Source: Pseudomaricurvus sp965656525 (GTDB taxonomy: Bacteria > Pseudomonadota > Gammaproteobacteria > Pseudomonadales > Cellvibrionaceae). Taken from it: DNA of 64,000 bases. The translations under genes were made by a program, and so were the position numbers. Shown here piece after piece: positions 33,849 to 42,388 of this stretch (the first letter of the stretch is position 1; the number at the start of each line of letters is the position of its first letter). The notes beneath the pieces were generated by a model. That model did no database searches. It had not been told where the DNA came from and worked only from the letters and a program-made list of their open reading frames with translations. The stretch covers positions 8,997 to 72,996 of the forward strand of contig CBFHKY010000017.1 in NCBI GenBank assembly GCA_965656525.1, read 5' to 3'.

Positions 33849-35072
33849 TCAACGTAAATTACGGCCTTTTTGTGCCGCTATACGCATACGCAGTGCATTC
33901 AACTTAATAAAACCTGCCGCGTCTTTTTGATCGTAGGCGCCTGCATCGTCTTCAAAAGTTGCAACTTTCTCGTCAAAGAGACTATCTTCAGAGCGTCGAC
34001 CTACAACGCTCACGGCACCTTTATACAACTTCACGCGGACATCGCCATTAACATTGCTCTGTGACTCATCAATCGCTGCTTGCAACATTTTACGCTCTGG
34101 GCTCCACCAATAGCCGTTATAGACTAGTTTGGCGTACTTAGGCATCAATTCATCTTTCAAGTGTGCCGCCTCGCGATCCAAAGTCAGTGACTCAATACCG
34201 CGGTGCGCTTTCATCATTACCGTGCCTGCAGGGGTTTCGTAGCAACCGCGAGATTTCATTCCCACATAACGGTTTTCGACGATATCCAAACGACCCACAC
34301 CATTAGCACCGGCCACTTTGTTCAAATATTCCATGACGGTTGCTGGACTCATTGACTCACCATCAATAGCAACGATGTCGCCCTTTTCATACGTTAGAAC
34401 AAGGTAAGTTGGCTCATCGGGAGCCTCTTCAGGCGTGACCGTCCAGCGCCACATTTCAGGATCGTTGGCCTCCCACCAAGGGTCTTCAAGATTGCCGCCT
34501 TCGTAAGAAATATGCAGCAAGTTGGCATCCATAGAATAGGGTGATTTTTTCTTTGATGTCGAAAAGTCCACGGGGATTTGGCGGTCTTCACAATACTTCA
34601 TCAGTGTTTCACGAGACGTCAGATCCCATTCGCGCCAGGGCGCTATCACCTGAATACCAGGCATTAACGCATAAGCACCCAGCTCAAATCGAACTTGGTC
34701 ATTACCTTTACCCGTAGCGCCGTGCGAAATCGCATCAGCCCCTGTTTCTTCGGCAATTTCGACCAAACGCTTAGCAATCAATGGACGTGCAATCGAGGTA
34801 CCTAACAGGTATTCACCCTCATAAATGGCATTGGCGCGAAACATGGGGAACACGAAATCACGTGCAAACTCTTCGCGGAGGTCATCGATGTAAATTTCTT
34901 TTACACCCATAGCCTCAGCCTTCGCTCTGGCAGGTGCAACCTCTTCACCTTGACCGATATCAGCAGTGAAGGTCACCACTTCGCAGTCATAAGTTTCTTG
35001 AAGCCATTTGACAATAACCGAGGTATCTAGACCGCCGGAATAGGCCAAAACTACTTTATTGATCGATGACAT
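33849..35072 (-). CDS. argG: Argininosuccinate synthase
   Basis: A 407-residue enzyme that joins citrulline and aspartate using ATP in arginine synthesis. The N-terminal PPi-loop SGGLDTSV, the ISHGATGKGNDQVRFELG region and the C-terminal GRRSEDSLFDEK segment are all typical. I chose ATG 35072 because GGAG is 6 bases upstream and MSSINKVVLAYSGGLDTS is the conserved start; the in-frame ATG at 35084 overlaps the ribosome-binding site. It stands next to motY-pyrC, as in Pseudomonas. Confidence 0.97.
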   Translation of the reverse strand: MSSINKVVLAYSGGLDTSVIVKWLQETYDCEVVTFTADIGQGEEVAPARAKAEAMGVKEIYIDDLREEFARDFVFPMFRANAIYEGEYLLGTSIARPLIAKRLVEIAEETGADAISHGATGKGNDQVRFELGAYALMPGIQVIAPWREWDLTSRETLMKYCEDRQIPVDFSTSKKKSPYSMDANLLHISYEGGNLEDPWWEANDPEMWRWTVTPEEAPDEPTYLVLTYEKGDIVAIDGESMSPATVMEYLNKVAGANGVGRLDIVENRYVGMKSRGCYETPAGTVMMKAHRGIESLTLDREAAHLKDELMPKYAKLVYNGYWWSPERKMLQAAIDESQSNVNGDVRVKLYKGAVSVVGRRSEDSLFDEKVATFEDDAGAYDQKDAAGFIKLNALRMRIAAQKGRNLR

Positions 35073-35272
35073 ATGCATCTCCACGAAACAACGATTGAAA
35101 TGCCTTTCCCATAAATAAGAAGGGACGCGGTTTTTTGGGCGCGAATTGTAGCTTTTCTTGAGGATAAATCCCAGCAGATTGCAGGGTCTTTTAGGCAGGA
35201 ATTAAGAACTGCAATACCGACAGTGCTTAAATTGACCGTCCAAAATACAAGATGGTTAGATTGTAACCCAGT

Positions 35273-36238
35273 TTAAGTGTCTGATGCAGGCTTTGCGGCC
35301 ACCGGAGAAGACTTAACCGGCACAGTTTTTTCTAGCCGAACGGTGACCCGTCGGTTTTTCTCCCGCCCACTGGCGCTGCGATTAGAGGCCACCGGATAGC
35401 GCTCGCCGTGCCAACGCACAACAATTTTGTCTTTTGATATACCTCTTTCAACCAGCTGACGCATAATAAACTCAGCCCGCTGCTGAGATAAATCAAGATT
35501 TTCTGTGCGCGTGCCTGAACTGTCTGTATGGCCATCAATATAAAATGCCTTTATGGATTTGTCGGCTTTCACATAGGTGGCTATATGATCCAGCTTTTGA
35601 ACCTCGGCTTTGGGCAAATCATCTATACCCGCCTGAAAATAAATAGCGGTGCGATTGATTTGGTCGAAATTTACTGGCAACAGCCCCGTCAAGCACCCTT
35701 GATACTCTTCATAAGCGCCGCGAAAGTTAATCGGACTCAGCACCACATCCATATCGCGCTCTGACTCAAACCAAGCTTTACGGCTAAACACCAATTGCTG
35801 ACCAGCAAAGAGCTCTTCTAACATGCCTGCGGACTCTTTAGAGCCCACATTGATCATGCTAACCCCCTTCTTGACCTTAACCATCCCCAGGGTGCGCTCC
35901 AGCCCAGAGTGCTTCCAAAGCGGCATTTGAGACATCAGTTTAGCCTCACCGGCCGCTAATTTTGTGTCCTGTGGGATTAACTGAAACATGCCATCTTCAC
36001 CAGCCTCATGCACAAATGCCGCCGCCCCATAAAAAGGGATTTCATGACTTAAGCGGCATTCAAATACTGAGCTTTTGGCCGCCCAGCTGGAGAGGTCAAG
36101 GGGCGCCTGATAGCGACTCGTCGCGGCATCTACCGACACACAAAGCGCCCACAAAACCACGCCAAAACCGACACCCCCTAAGCTGCGCCCACGCAATACC
36201 ACTAAAAAATGTAAGTACTTGCAAACCCACATACGCAA
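35273..36238 (-). CDS. motY: Sodium-type flagellar protein MotY
   Basis: A 321-residue exported protein. After a signal peptide (hydrophobic stretch ending ALCVSVDA) comes the MotY N-terminal domain (SRYQAPLDLSSWAA, FECRLSHEIPFYGAAAF, two conserved cysteines), then an OmpA-like peptidoglycan-binding domain (FYIDGHTDSSGTRTENLDLSQQRAEF, GREKNRRVTV). MotY forms the T-ring of the polar flagellar motor in Vibrio and Pseudomonas. The start is uncertain: TTG 36238 has GAGG 7 bases upstream; ATG 36232 and an internal GTG giving a shorter signal peptide are alternatives. It is divergent from pyrC. Confidence 0.88.
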   Translation of the reverse strand: MRMWVCKYLHFLVVLRGRSLGGVGFGVVLWALCVSVDAATSRYQAPLDLSSWAAKSSVFECRLSHEIPFYGAAAFVHEAGEDGMFQLIPQDTKLAAGEAKLMSQMPLWKHSGLERTLGMVKVKKGVSMINVGSKESAGMLEELFAGQQLVFSRKAWFESERDMDVVLSPINFRGAYEEYQGCLTGLLPVNFDQINRTAIYFQAGIDDLPKAEVQKLDHIATYVKADKSIKAFYIDGHTDSSGTRTENLDLSQQRAEFIMRQLVERGISKDKIVVRWHGERYPVASNRSASGREKNRRVTVRLEKTVPVKSSPVAAKPASDT

Positions 36239-36350
36239 ACATTAACCTCACTTAGAACTTCTCGTAACAGTTATCGGCCTATTCGAGCTGTGCTTTAACC
36301 CCTTTTTTCGGTAGCATTCCCTCCCTGCCGATCGTTTTTTGGAGCTACCA

Positions 36351-37403
36351 ATGCCTGAACCGACATCCACTGTCGACACTTTAACCATTACCCGACCTGA
36401 TGACTGGCATATCCACCTACGTGACGGTGACGCTCTGGGCAGTACCGTCCCAGATGTGGCAAACACTTTTGGCCGCGCCATTATCATGCCAAACTTGGTG
36501 CCACCGGTTTTAAATGCTGAACAAATCACGCAATACCGTGAACGTATTTTAGCTCAAAAACCTGCCAACTCAGTATTTGAGCCCCTGATGGTGATGTACT
36601 TAACCGACAACACAACACCGGCCGATATCGCCGCCGCTAGCCAAGCAGGTGCGGTTGCTTGCAAGCTGTACCCTGCAGGTGCCACAACCAATTCTGACTC
36701 AGGCGTTACCGATCTGCGTAAAGTTTACCCAGCATTGGAAGCCATGCAGGCCAATAACATGCGGTTTTTAATGCACGGCGAGGTGACCGACAGCAACATC
36801 GATATTTTTGACCGCGAAAAGGTTTTCATTGATCGCACTTTGGTAAATTTGACCAAAGATTTTCCAGAGCTGCGCATGGTGCTAGAGCACATTACCACGA
36901 AAGACTCTGCCGATTTTGTGGCTCAATCAAGCACGCCTATTGCGGCCACTATTACGGCGCACCACCTGCTTTTCAATCGCAATCATATGCTGGCAGGGGG
37001 CATTCGACCGCACTATTATTGCCTGCCAATCCTTAAACGTAACACCCATCAAGAAGCGCTAATTGCTGCAGCGACCAGCGGCAACCACAAGTTTTTTCTA
37101 GGTACCGACTCCGCTCCTCACGCACGCAATAAAAAAGAAGCCGCCTGTGGCTGCGCCGGCGCCTACACCGCATTTCATGGCATCGAACTTTATGCCGAAG
37201 TGTTTGATAGAGCCGGTGCTCTGGATAAGCTGGAAAACTTTGCCAGCGTATTTGGGCCTGCATTTTATGACTTACCACAAAACACTGACACCATCACTCT
37301 GAGCCGCGAATCGTGGCAGATTCCAGACCGCTTATCCTTGGGTAATGAAGAACTCACCCCTCTGATGGCAGGAGAAACTCTCCATTGGCGTCGTACAGCC
37401 TAA
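36351..37403 (+). CDS. pyrC: Dihydroorotase (class II, PyrC type)
   Basis: A 350-residue metalloenzyme that closes dihydroorotate in pyrimidine synthesis, close to the 348 residues of E. coli PyrC. It carries DDWHIHLRDG (metal-binding HxH), the metal-bridging lysine region VACKLYPAGATTNS, LMHGEV, LEHITT and the terminal motif FLGTDSAPHARNKKE. GGAG is 6 bases before the ATG at 36351. rnt follows after 16 bases, probably in one operon. Confidence 0.96.
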   Translation: MPEPTSTVDTLTITRPDDWHIHLRDGDALGSTVPDVANTFGRAIIMPNLVPPVLNAEQITQYRERILAQKPANSVFEPLMVMYLTDNTTPADIAAASQAGAVACKLYPAGATTNSDSGVTDLRKVYPALEAMQANNMRFLMHGEVTDSNIDIFDREKVFIDRTLVNLTKDFPELRMVLEHITTKDSADFVAQSSTPIAATITAHHLLFNRNHMLAGGIRPHYYCLPILKRNTHQEALIAAATSGNHKFFLGTDSAPHARNKKEAACGCAGAYTAFHGIELYAEVFDRAGALDKLENFASVFGPAFYDLPQNTDTITLSRESWQIPDRLSLGNEELTPLMAGETLHWRRTA

Positions 37404-37419
37404 GCTTAAGGAGCTCCAA

Positions 37420-38112
37420 ATGAGCACTATGGAACCAGCCGTCACTCTTGATAAAGATCACAGCAAGTCGGCTCTTGCTATGCGTTTTAGAGGCTTTCTG
37501 CCGGTCATCGTGGACGTGGAGACGGGCGGTTTCGAATCCGAGACTGATGCACTTCTAGAAATTGCCGCCGTCACTCTAGAGATTGACGACAACGGTTTGC
37601 TTAGCCGAGGAGAAACCTTCGATTACCACATCGAACCGTTTGAAGGCGCCAACATTGAGCAGTCTGCATTAGATTTCACTGGAATCGACCTAGAAAGCCC
37701 TGATCGTCCTGCTATGCCTGAATTCATCGCATTGCCCGAACTGTTTCGCGATATTCGACGCGCAGTCAAACAGCATGGCTGTACTCGGGCTGTTATGGTT
37801 GCTCACAACGCTCATTTCGATTTAGGGTTTGTGAATGCCGCCGCTAACCGCTGCGAGATCAAACGTAATCCCTTCCACCCTTTTAGCTGTTTCGACACCG
37901 CGACCTTAAGCGGCTTGGCCTTTGGCCAAACCGTGCTGGCCAAGACCTGCCAACTGGCAGGGATTGAGTTTTCCAACAGCGAAGCACACTCAGCCGCTTA
38001 CGATGCTGAAAAAACGGCCGATCTGTTCTGCTTGATTGTCAATCGCTGGCAAACCTTAGGCGGCTGGCCATTACAAGAACCTACGCCGGCGGATGACAAG
38101 CCCGCCCAGTGA
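37420..38112 (+). CDS. rnt: Ribonuclease T
   Basis: A 230-residue DEDDh exonuclease that trims 3' ends of tRNA and other stable RNAs. Exonuclease motif I is VIVDVETGGFESETDALLEIAAV; motif II lies around AHNAHFDLGFVNAA; motif III is AHSAAYDAEKTADLF. The length (E. coli 215) is normal with a short tail. AAGGAG is 6 bases before the ATG. It is followed by a terminator shared with the convergent peroxiredoxin gene. Confidence 0.95.
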   Translation: MSTMEPAVTLDKDHSKSALAMRFRGFLPVIVDVETGGFESETDALLEIAAVTLEIDDNGLLSRGETFDYHIEPFEGANIEQSALDFTGIDLESPDRPAMPEFIALPELFRDIRRAVKQHGCTRAVMVAHNAHFDLGFVNAAANRCEIKRNPFHPFSCFDTATLSGLAFGQTVLAKTCQLAGIEFSNSEAHSAAYDAEKTADLFCLIVNRWQTLGGWPLQEPTPADDKPAQ

Positions 38113-38148
38113 AGCAGTGAAGCCATTTACAAAACCAAGCCAAAAAAA

Positions 38149-38172
38149 AGGGCCGCCCTTCGGCGACCCTTC
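38149..38172. terminator. Bidirectional terminator between rnt and the peroxiredoxin gene
   Basis: A GC-rich hairpin (AGGG-CCGCC / GGCG-ACCCT around CTTC) follows an A run on the left and is followed by TTCT on the right, between two convergent genes. The A run gives a T tract to the leftward transcript; the rightward U-tract is weak. Confidence 0.6.
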
Positions 38173-38191
38173 TCTATAACAACCTTAGAAA

Positions 38192-38794
38192 TTACAAGTT
38201 GTCAGCATTCTCGCTCAGGTAAGCGGCCACACCGTCTGGTGAAGCGGTCATACCTTTGTCGCCCTTGTTCCAACCGGCAGGGCATACTTCACCGTGCTCT
38301 TGGTGGAATGCCAAAGCATCAACCATACGCAGCATTTCATCAACGTTACGACCCAGTGGCAAATCGTTAACCACTTGGTGACGAACAACACCTTCTTCGT
38401 CAATCAGGAAAGAACCACGGAAAGCAACACCACCTGCAGATTCAACATCGTAGGCTTGGCAAATTTCGTGTTTGGTGTCTGCAACCAAAGTGTATTTAAC
38501 AGGACCGATGCCGCCAGCGTTAACGGGGGTGTTACGCCATGCGTTGTGAGAAAACTGAGAATCGATAGAAACACCGATAACCTCTACACCGCGCTGCTGG
38601 AATTCTTCAAAGCGGTGATCAAAGGCCAACAGCTCAGAAGGACAAACAAAAGTGAAGTCCAGAGGGTAGAAGAAGATGACAGCTTTCTTGCCTTTTATGG
38701 CTTCTGACAGCGTGTATGAGTCTACAATTTCGCCACTGCCTAGAACAGCTGCAGCGGTAAAGTCTGGAGCTGGTTTGCTTACTAATACGCCCAT
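38192..38794 (-). CDS. Typical 2-Cys peroxiredoxin
   Basis: A 200-residue thiol peroxidase of the Prx1/AhpC class. The peroxidatic cysteine is in FYPLDFTFVCPSE and the resolving cysteine in GEVCPAGW near the C-terminus; GGVAFRGSFLIDEEG is the conserved middle segment. It reduces peroxides with thioredoxin or AhpF-type partners. The C-terminal extension (YLSENADNL) is of the robust/sensitive Tsa type. GGGAG precedes the ATG. The same gene sits between rnt and bfd in Pseudomonas. Confidence 0.94.
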   Translation of the reverse strand: MGVLVSKPAPDFTAAAVLGSGEIVDSYTLSEAIKGKKAVIFFYPLDFTFVCPSELLAFDHRFEEFQQRGVEVIGVSIDSQFSHNAWRNTPVNAGGIGPVKYTLVADTKHEICQAYDVESAGGVAFRGSFLIDEEGVVRHQVVNDLPLGRNVDEMLRMVDALAFHQEHGEVCPAGWNKGDKGMTASPDGVAAYLSENADNL

Positions 38795-39261
38795 AGAAAA
38801 TCTCCCTTAGAATAGTATTTTGAAGGTGCAAAAGAATCACCGTAACGAACGGCTACAGCAAAGAATTGGGGCCAACGAGCTCGAAATTCAAGGGTATACC
38901 TATGAGAATAATCATGCCCAATAGCAGTGAGCTATACTACACCGCCTATATACCGAATCACATTAAATTTTTAAATCACCCTGATTGCTCACTTTTAGCT
39001 GTAAAACCCACCCGACGCCATCCACTGAAAAGTTTTGACCTGCATCAAATACAAACGACAATCGATCCCAACTGTTATTGACAACAATTCTCGTTAGCAC
39101 TACTATGATTACACGCTCTTATGAACTCAACTCTCTCAGTAACTGACTACCAAGCGACAGAAGTTGAATTCAGTAATCGTAAGACGGGTTACCCAGCAAT
39201 CGCTGCCAGACATTAGCCACACACCTGACAATGTCGGCAATTGTTTACGAGGTTTTCACTC
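38795..39261. other. Intergenic region between the divergent peroxiredoxin and bfd genes
   Basis: A 467-base divergent promoter region. It must hold the promoters of both genes. Small rightward frames here lack ribosome-binding sites. A Fur-like word (39079-39093) is listed separately. I see no OxyR-type or other clear operator. Confidence 0.45.
39079..39093. promoter_or_regulatory. Candidate Fur box upstream of bfd
   Basis: TGACAACAATTCTCG matches 10 of 15 positions of the 7-1-7 Fur consensus TGATAATCATTATCA, with the GA-AAT/TT-TC pattern kept. Iron (Fur) control of bfd is known in Pseudomonas. It lies about 170 bases before the start codon, farther than usual, so I hold it loosely. Confidence 0.35.
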
Positions 39262-39474
39262 ATGTATGTATGTTTGTGCAAAGGCATTACCGACACGCAC
39301 ATCAAAGATGCGATCTATGGCGGAGCAACGACCTTGCGCCAAGTACGCAATGAGCTTGGCGTCATGAGCCAATGTGGGCGCTGTGGCGTAACCACAAAAA
39401 AGATCATTGATGACACGCTGGCATCATCCGAGATGAACCTGCAAGAACCGGCTTTGTTTTACGCCGCTAGCTAA
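39262..39474 (+). CDS. bfd: Bacterioferritin-associated ferredoxin
   Basis: A 70-residue [2Fe-2S] protein with the Bfd/BFD-like pattern: YVCLCKGITD at the N-terminus and SQCGRCG about 30 residues later, supplying the four cysteine ligands (CxC ... CxxC). Bfd releases iron from bacterioferritin. I chose the ATG at 39262 (GAGG 9 bases upstream). No bacterioferritin gene is adjacent, unlike Pseudomonas where bfrB follows, so bfr lies elsewhere or this chain feeds another store. Confidence 0.92.
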   Translation: MYVCLCKGITDTHIKDAIYGGATTLRQVRNELGVMSQCGRCGVTTKKIIDDTLASSEMNLQEPALFYAAS

Positions 39475-39678
39475 CCTCAAGGGGGTACCTCTCAGTTTTG
39501 GTGCCCAACGCCCTCCTAATCAGTTACTGAGCGCCCGTTTGGCGAGCCTCAACTTACTCTGTTGATTTCTTCCTCTGAGATCACTTTCTACCCGAGTTTA
39601 CTGCAGGTATAATCATACCTTCTACAATCACCCACGCGCGTTTCAGGCTCCTGAAACCACACTCCGAGGATATACACC

Positions 39679-40956
39679 TTGCAACTGGATCAAGCCACCA
39701 CTGAACAACTGCAACAATGGGAAACCGAGCTGAGCAATCAATATCAAACCTTGCAAGCCCAATCCCTGAGTTTGGATTTAACTCGTGGCAAACCTTCAGC
39801 TGAACAGCTGAGTTTGTCCGATGCACTAGATGGTATTCTCAAAGGTGAATACCTCGCCAAAGATGGCACAGATGTGCGTAATTATGGCGGGCTAGAAGGC
39901 ATCGCCGAGGCTCGCCAGCTGGGTGCAGAAATGCTAGGCACAACGCCGGATCAAGTGTTCGCTGGCGGCAACAGCAGCCTGACATTGATGTTCCAAGCCG
40001 TACAGTTTGCTTTCGAATACGGACTCACAGGCCCTGAGTCAGCCTGGAAGAGATTAAAGAGCCCCAAATTTCTTTGCCCTGTGCCTGGATATGATCGACA
40101 TTTCTCGGTATGCGAGCAGGTAGGCATCGAGCTCATCACGGTTCCTATGCTGGCAACTGGCCCAGACATGGATCAAGTGGAGTCCATGATTTCAGCTGAT
40201 CCGTCTATTGTGGGCATGTGGTGTGTTCCAAAATATTCCAACCCTACCGGCGTTGTGTACAGCGATGAAACCGTAGAGCGAATTGCTAAGTTGGGCAAAA
40301 TTGCTAACGCGCATTTCCGTGTGTTTTGGGATAATGCCTATGCGGTACATGACTTAGTAGAAAATCCGCCGCAGCTGGCCAATATTGCTCAAGCTTGTGC
40401 AGCCTGTGGCACCGAAGACAGTGTGCTTCAGTTTGCGTCGACATCGAAAATTACTCACGCTGGCGCTGGTGTTGCATTCTTATCGGCCTCAATGAAAAAC
40501 CTAGATGGATTCAAAAAAATTCTATCGAATGGCACCATTGGCCCCGATAAAGTTAACCAGTTGCGCCACTGTAAACTCATTCCTGATGTCGATGCCTTGA
40601 TGGCCCATATGAAAAAACACGCCGGCATCATCAACCCACGCTTCAGCTGTGTGCTCGACAACTTATCTCGCGCTTTCGACGGGACGGATTTGGGCAATTG
40701 GGAAACACCTGAAGGGGGCTATTTTATATCGTTCGATACTCGCCCTGGTTGCGCCAAAGCGGTGGTAAAGCTGGCCGCTGAAGCTGGTGTCAAACTGACA
40801 CCAGCAGGCGCAACATTTCCTTATGGCAATGACCCAGAAGACCGCAATATCCGCATTGCACCCACTGTACCCTCAGAAGGTGATGTGGATAAAGCCATGA
40901 AAGTTTTTGAGGTCTGCGTGAAACTGGCATCAGTAAAGGAACAACTGAACCGGTAG
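39679..40956 (+). CDS. PLP-dependent aminotransferase of the MocR-like/class Ic aspartate aminotransferase family
   Basis: A 425-residue fold-type I aminotransferase. The PLP lysine lies in STSKITHAGAGVAF; GYDRHF, KYSNPTGVVYSDE and FWDNAYAVHDL are the substrate/PLP-binding segments (Asn and Asp/Tyr). The pattern is that of the Aminotran_MocR Pfam family, whose characterised members include class Ic aspartate aminotransferases. There is no GntR DNA-binding domain. The start is TTG at 39679 with GAGG 9 bases upstream. A strong hairpin follows the gene. The exact substrate is unproven. Confidence 0.85.
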   Translation: MQLDQATTEQLQQWETELSNQYQTLQAQSLSLDLTRGKPSAEQLSLSDALDGILKGEYLAKDGTDVRNYGGLEGIAEARQLGAEMLGTTPDQVFAGGNSSLTLMFQAVQFAFEYGLTGPESAWKRLKSPKFLCPVPGYDRHFSVCEQVGIELITVPMLATGPDMDQVESMISADPSIVGMWCVPKYSNPTGVVYSDETVERIAKLGKIANAHFRVFWDNAYAVHDLVENPPQLANIAQACAACGTEDSVLQFASTSKITHAGAGVAFLSASMKNLDGFKKILSNGTIGPDKVNQLRHCKLIPDVDALMAHMKKHAGIINPRFSCVLDNLSRAFDGTDLGNWETPEGGYFISFDTRPGCAKAVVKLAAEAGVKLTPAGATFPYGNDPEDRNIRIAPTVPSEGDVDKAMKVFEVCVKLASVKEQLNR

Positions 40957-40977
40957 TAGGCGTTCACGAGTCATAAC

Positions 40978-41012
40978 GCGACAATCGGCAGCTTCTTGCT
41001 GGCGATTGTCGC
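40978..41012 (+). terminator. Strong hairpin after the aminotransferase gene
   Basis: A 15-bp stem with one mismatch (GCGACAATCGGCAGC / GCTGGCGATTGTCGC) and a TTCTT loop, 22 bases past the stop codon. No T run follows on either strand, so it is not a textbook intrinsic terminator; it could protect the mRNA 3' end or bind protein. It lies between convergent genes. Confidence 0.5.
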
Positions 41013-41076
41013 CTCAATAAATGAATGTCCCCTCGGTAACGGAATAATAACTAGAAGCTGCTTTTTTACGGATTCT

Positions 41077-41697
41077 TTAACCAAGCTTTGATAAGCGCTG
41101 AAGAATAACCGCTTGTATCCCTTTTCGTTCCATTACTGACAAGTGATCCAACTTATGCACCTGTATCGTGTGAAGGTGCAAAAATGGGGTCTTTGCATTC
41201 ATTTCGCGCAGATCTCCTTTTTTCAGCACCGGCAGTAGCGGCCGCCCCTCTGGACGCCGCTGGTTAACCACCCTTAAGCCCACGTGCAGCGGCACCGTGC
41301 GATAGCGAGTTTTGCCACTCTTAAAAGGGATCAACAGATGCATGCCCTCCTTTCCAATCGCACTGCCAGAAATAACGCTCAGCCCTGTCGGTGCAACCGC
41401 CTGTTCAGGTAAGCCGTGAAAAATATCGTGATGAGCATAAGGGTTAGGGAGGATAACCAAGCGACGATCTTCTTCTTTTGGGAAAAAAATATTGTAGTTA
41501 GTGTAGAGCTGCTGAACAGAATCGGAAAACACACAAAGCTTGTTCTCAAACCCCATCACGAAATCAATAGCCCGTTGACGTTGTTTGAACGAGTCTAGAT
41601 CCCAGACTAGGTCATTGTTCTCAAACGCCAATTCCACTGACTCCTCACAAGATGAGCAACATTGCTCGTTAACGACAAAACGTCGTCTTTCGTACAC
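41077..41697 (-). CDS. Hypothetical protein, possible PilZ-like N-terminus
   Basis: A 206-residue cytoplasmic protein that I do not recognise. It starts MYERRRFVVNEQC, reminiscent of the RxxxR arm of PilZ proteins, but I cannot find a matching D/NxSxxG motif in place. It has four cysteines in the first 20 residues (including CCSSCEE), no signal peptide and no membrane helix. The C-terminal half has basic segments (GLRVVNQRRPEGRPLLP). The upstream Shine-Dalgarno is poor. It stands alone, convergent with the aminotransferase gene; ~280 bases of non-coding DNA with no visible features follow to the next gene. Confidence 0.6.
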   Translation of the reverse strand: MYERRRFVVNEQCCSSCEESVELAFENNDLVWDLDSFKQRQRAIDFVMGFENKLCVFSDSVQQLYTNYNIFFPKEEDRRLVILPNPYAHHDIFHGLPEQAVAPTGLSVISGSAIGKEGMHLLIPFKSGKTRYRTVPLHVGLRVVNQRRPEGRPLLPVLKKGDLREMNAKTPFLHLHTIQVHKLDHLSVMERKGIQAVILQRLSKLG

Positions 41698-41983
41698 ATC
41701 ATCAAAACGAGATCATTCTAAAAAGTATCTTCAATTATGAACATAAGTACAACACGGGAACATAAGTTAATTCACTCAAAACGCTAAGATGATCAATTTT
41801 GACAGCCAACTCGCCGTATTTCACAACACTAGAGGCCTAAAAGCCTACCAGCCTAGACCATAGATTGTTGCATGTGCTCTATTAGTTATAGACGATTCCC
41901 ACTGTTGCTGCAGAAGTCATGGGTGAATCGGCCATTAGTTTTTGCTATGCTCCTTGGCCGATTAAATCTCTACTGGAGCGGAC

Positions 41984-42328
41984 ATGACCACGCTTTACGG
42001 CATTAGCAATTGTGACACGGTGAAAAAAGCTCGTAACTGGCTTGACGAAGCGGGCGTAACATTCACCTTTCACGATTTCCGCAAAGACGGCTTAACCTCC
42101 CAGCAGGTTGAAGGGTGGATCAAGTCACTCGGCTGGGAAACATTAGTGAATAAGCGCAGCACAACTTGGAAAGGTTTAAGCGAAGAGGCTAAAGCCTCCC
42201 TTAACGATGAGTCTGTTATTGCACTGATTGTAGAGCAGCCTACTCTGGTCAAACGCCCTCTGCTAGAACATAACGACCACATCGGCGTGGGTTTCAAAAG
42301 CGCTGATTACCAAGCTGTGTTTCGCTAA
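41984..42328 (+). CDS. ArsC/Spx-family (YffB-like) thioredoxin-fold protein
   Basis: A 114-residue protein with the family start TLYGISNCDTVKKARNWL (one cysteine at position 9 in SNCDT), FHDFRKDGL and VKRPLLE. This is the YffB branch of the ArsC/Spx family, not a true arsenate reductase. As in E. coli yffB-dapE, it sits directly upstream of dap genes. A ribosome-binding site (GGAG) precedes the ATG. Function in the family is unproven. Confidence 0.88.
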   Translation: MTTLYGISNCDTVKKARNWLDEAGVTFTFHDFRKDGLTSQQVEGWIKSLGWETLVNKRSTTWKGLSEEAKASLNDESVIALIVEQPTLVKRPLLEHNDHIGVGFKSADYQAVFR

Positions 42329-42388
42329 GGTTTGTGTTTTTATTTTAGCGTTATTTTTTTGCTCAATTTTGATGACATGGATTAACCA

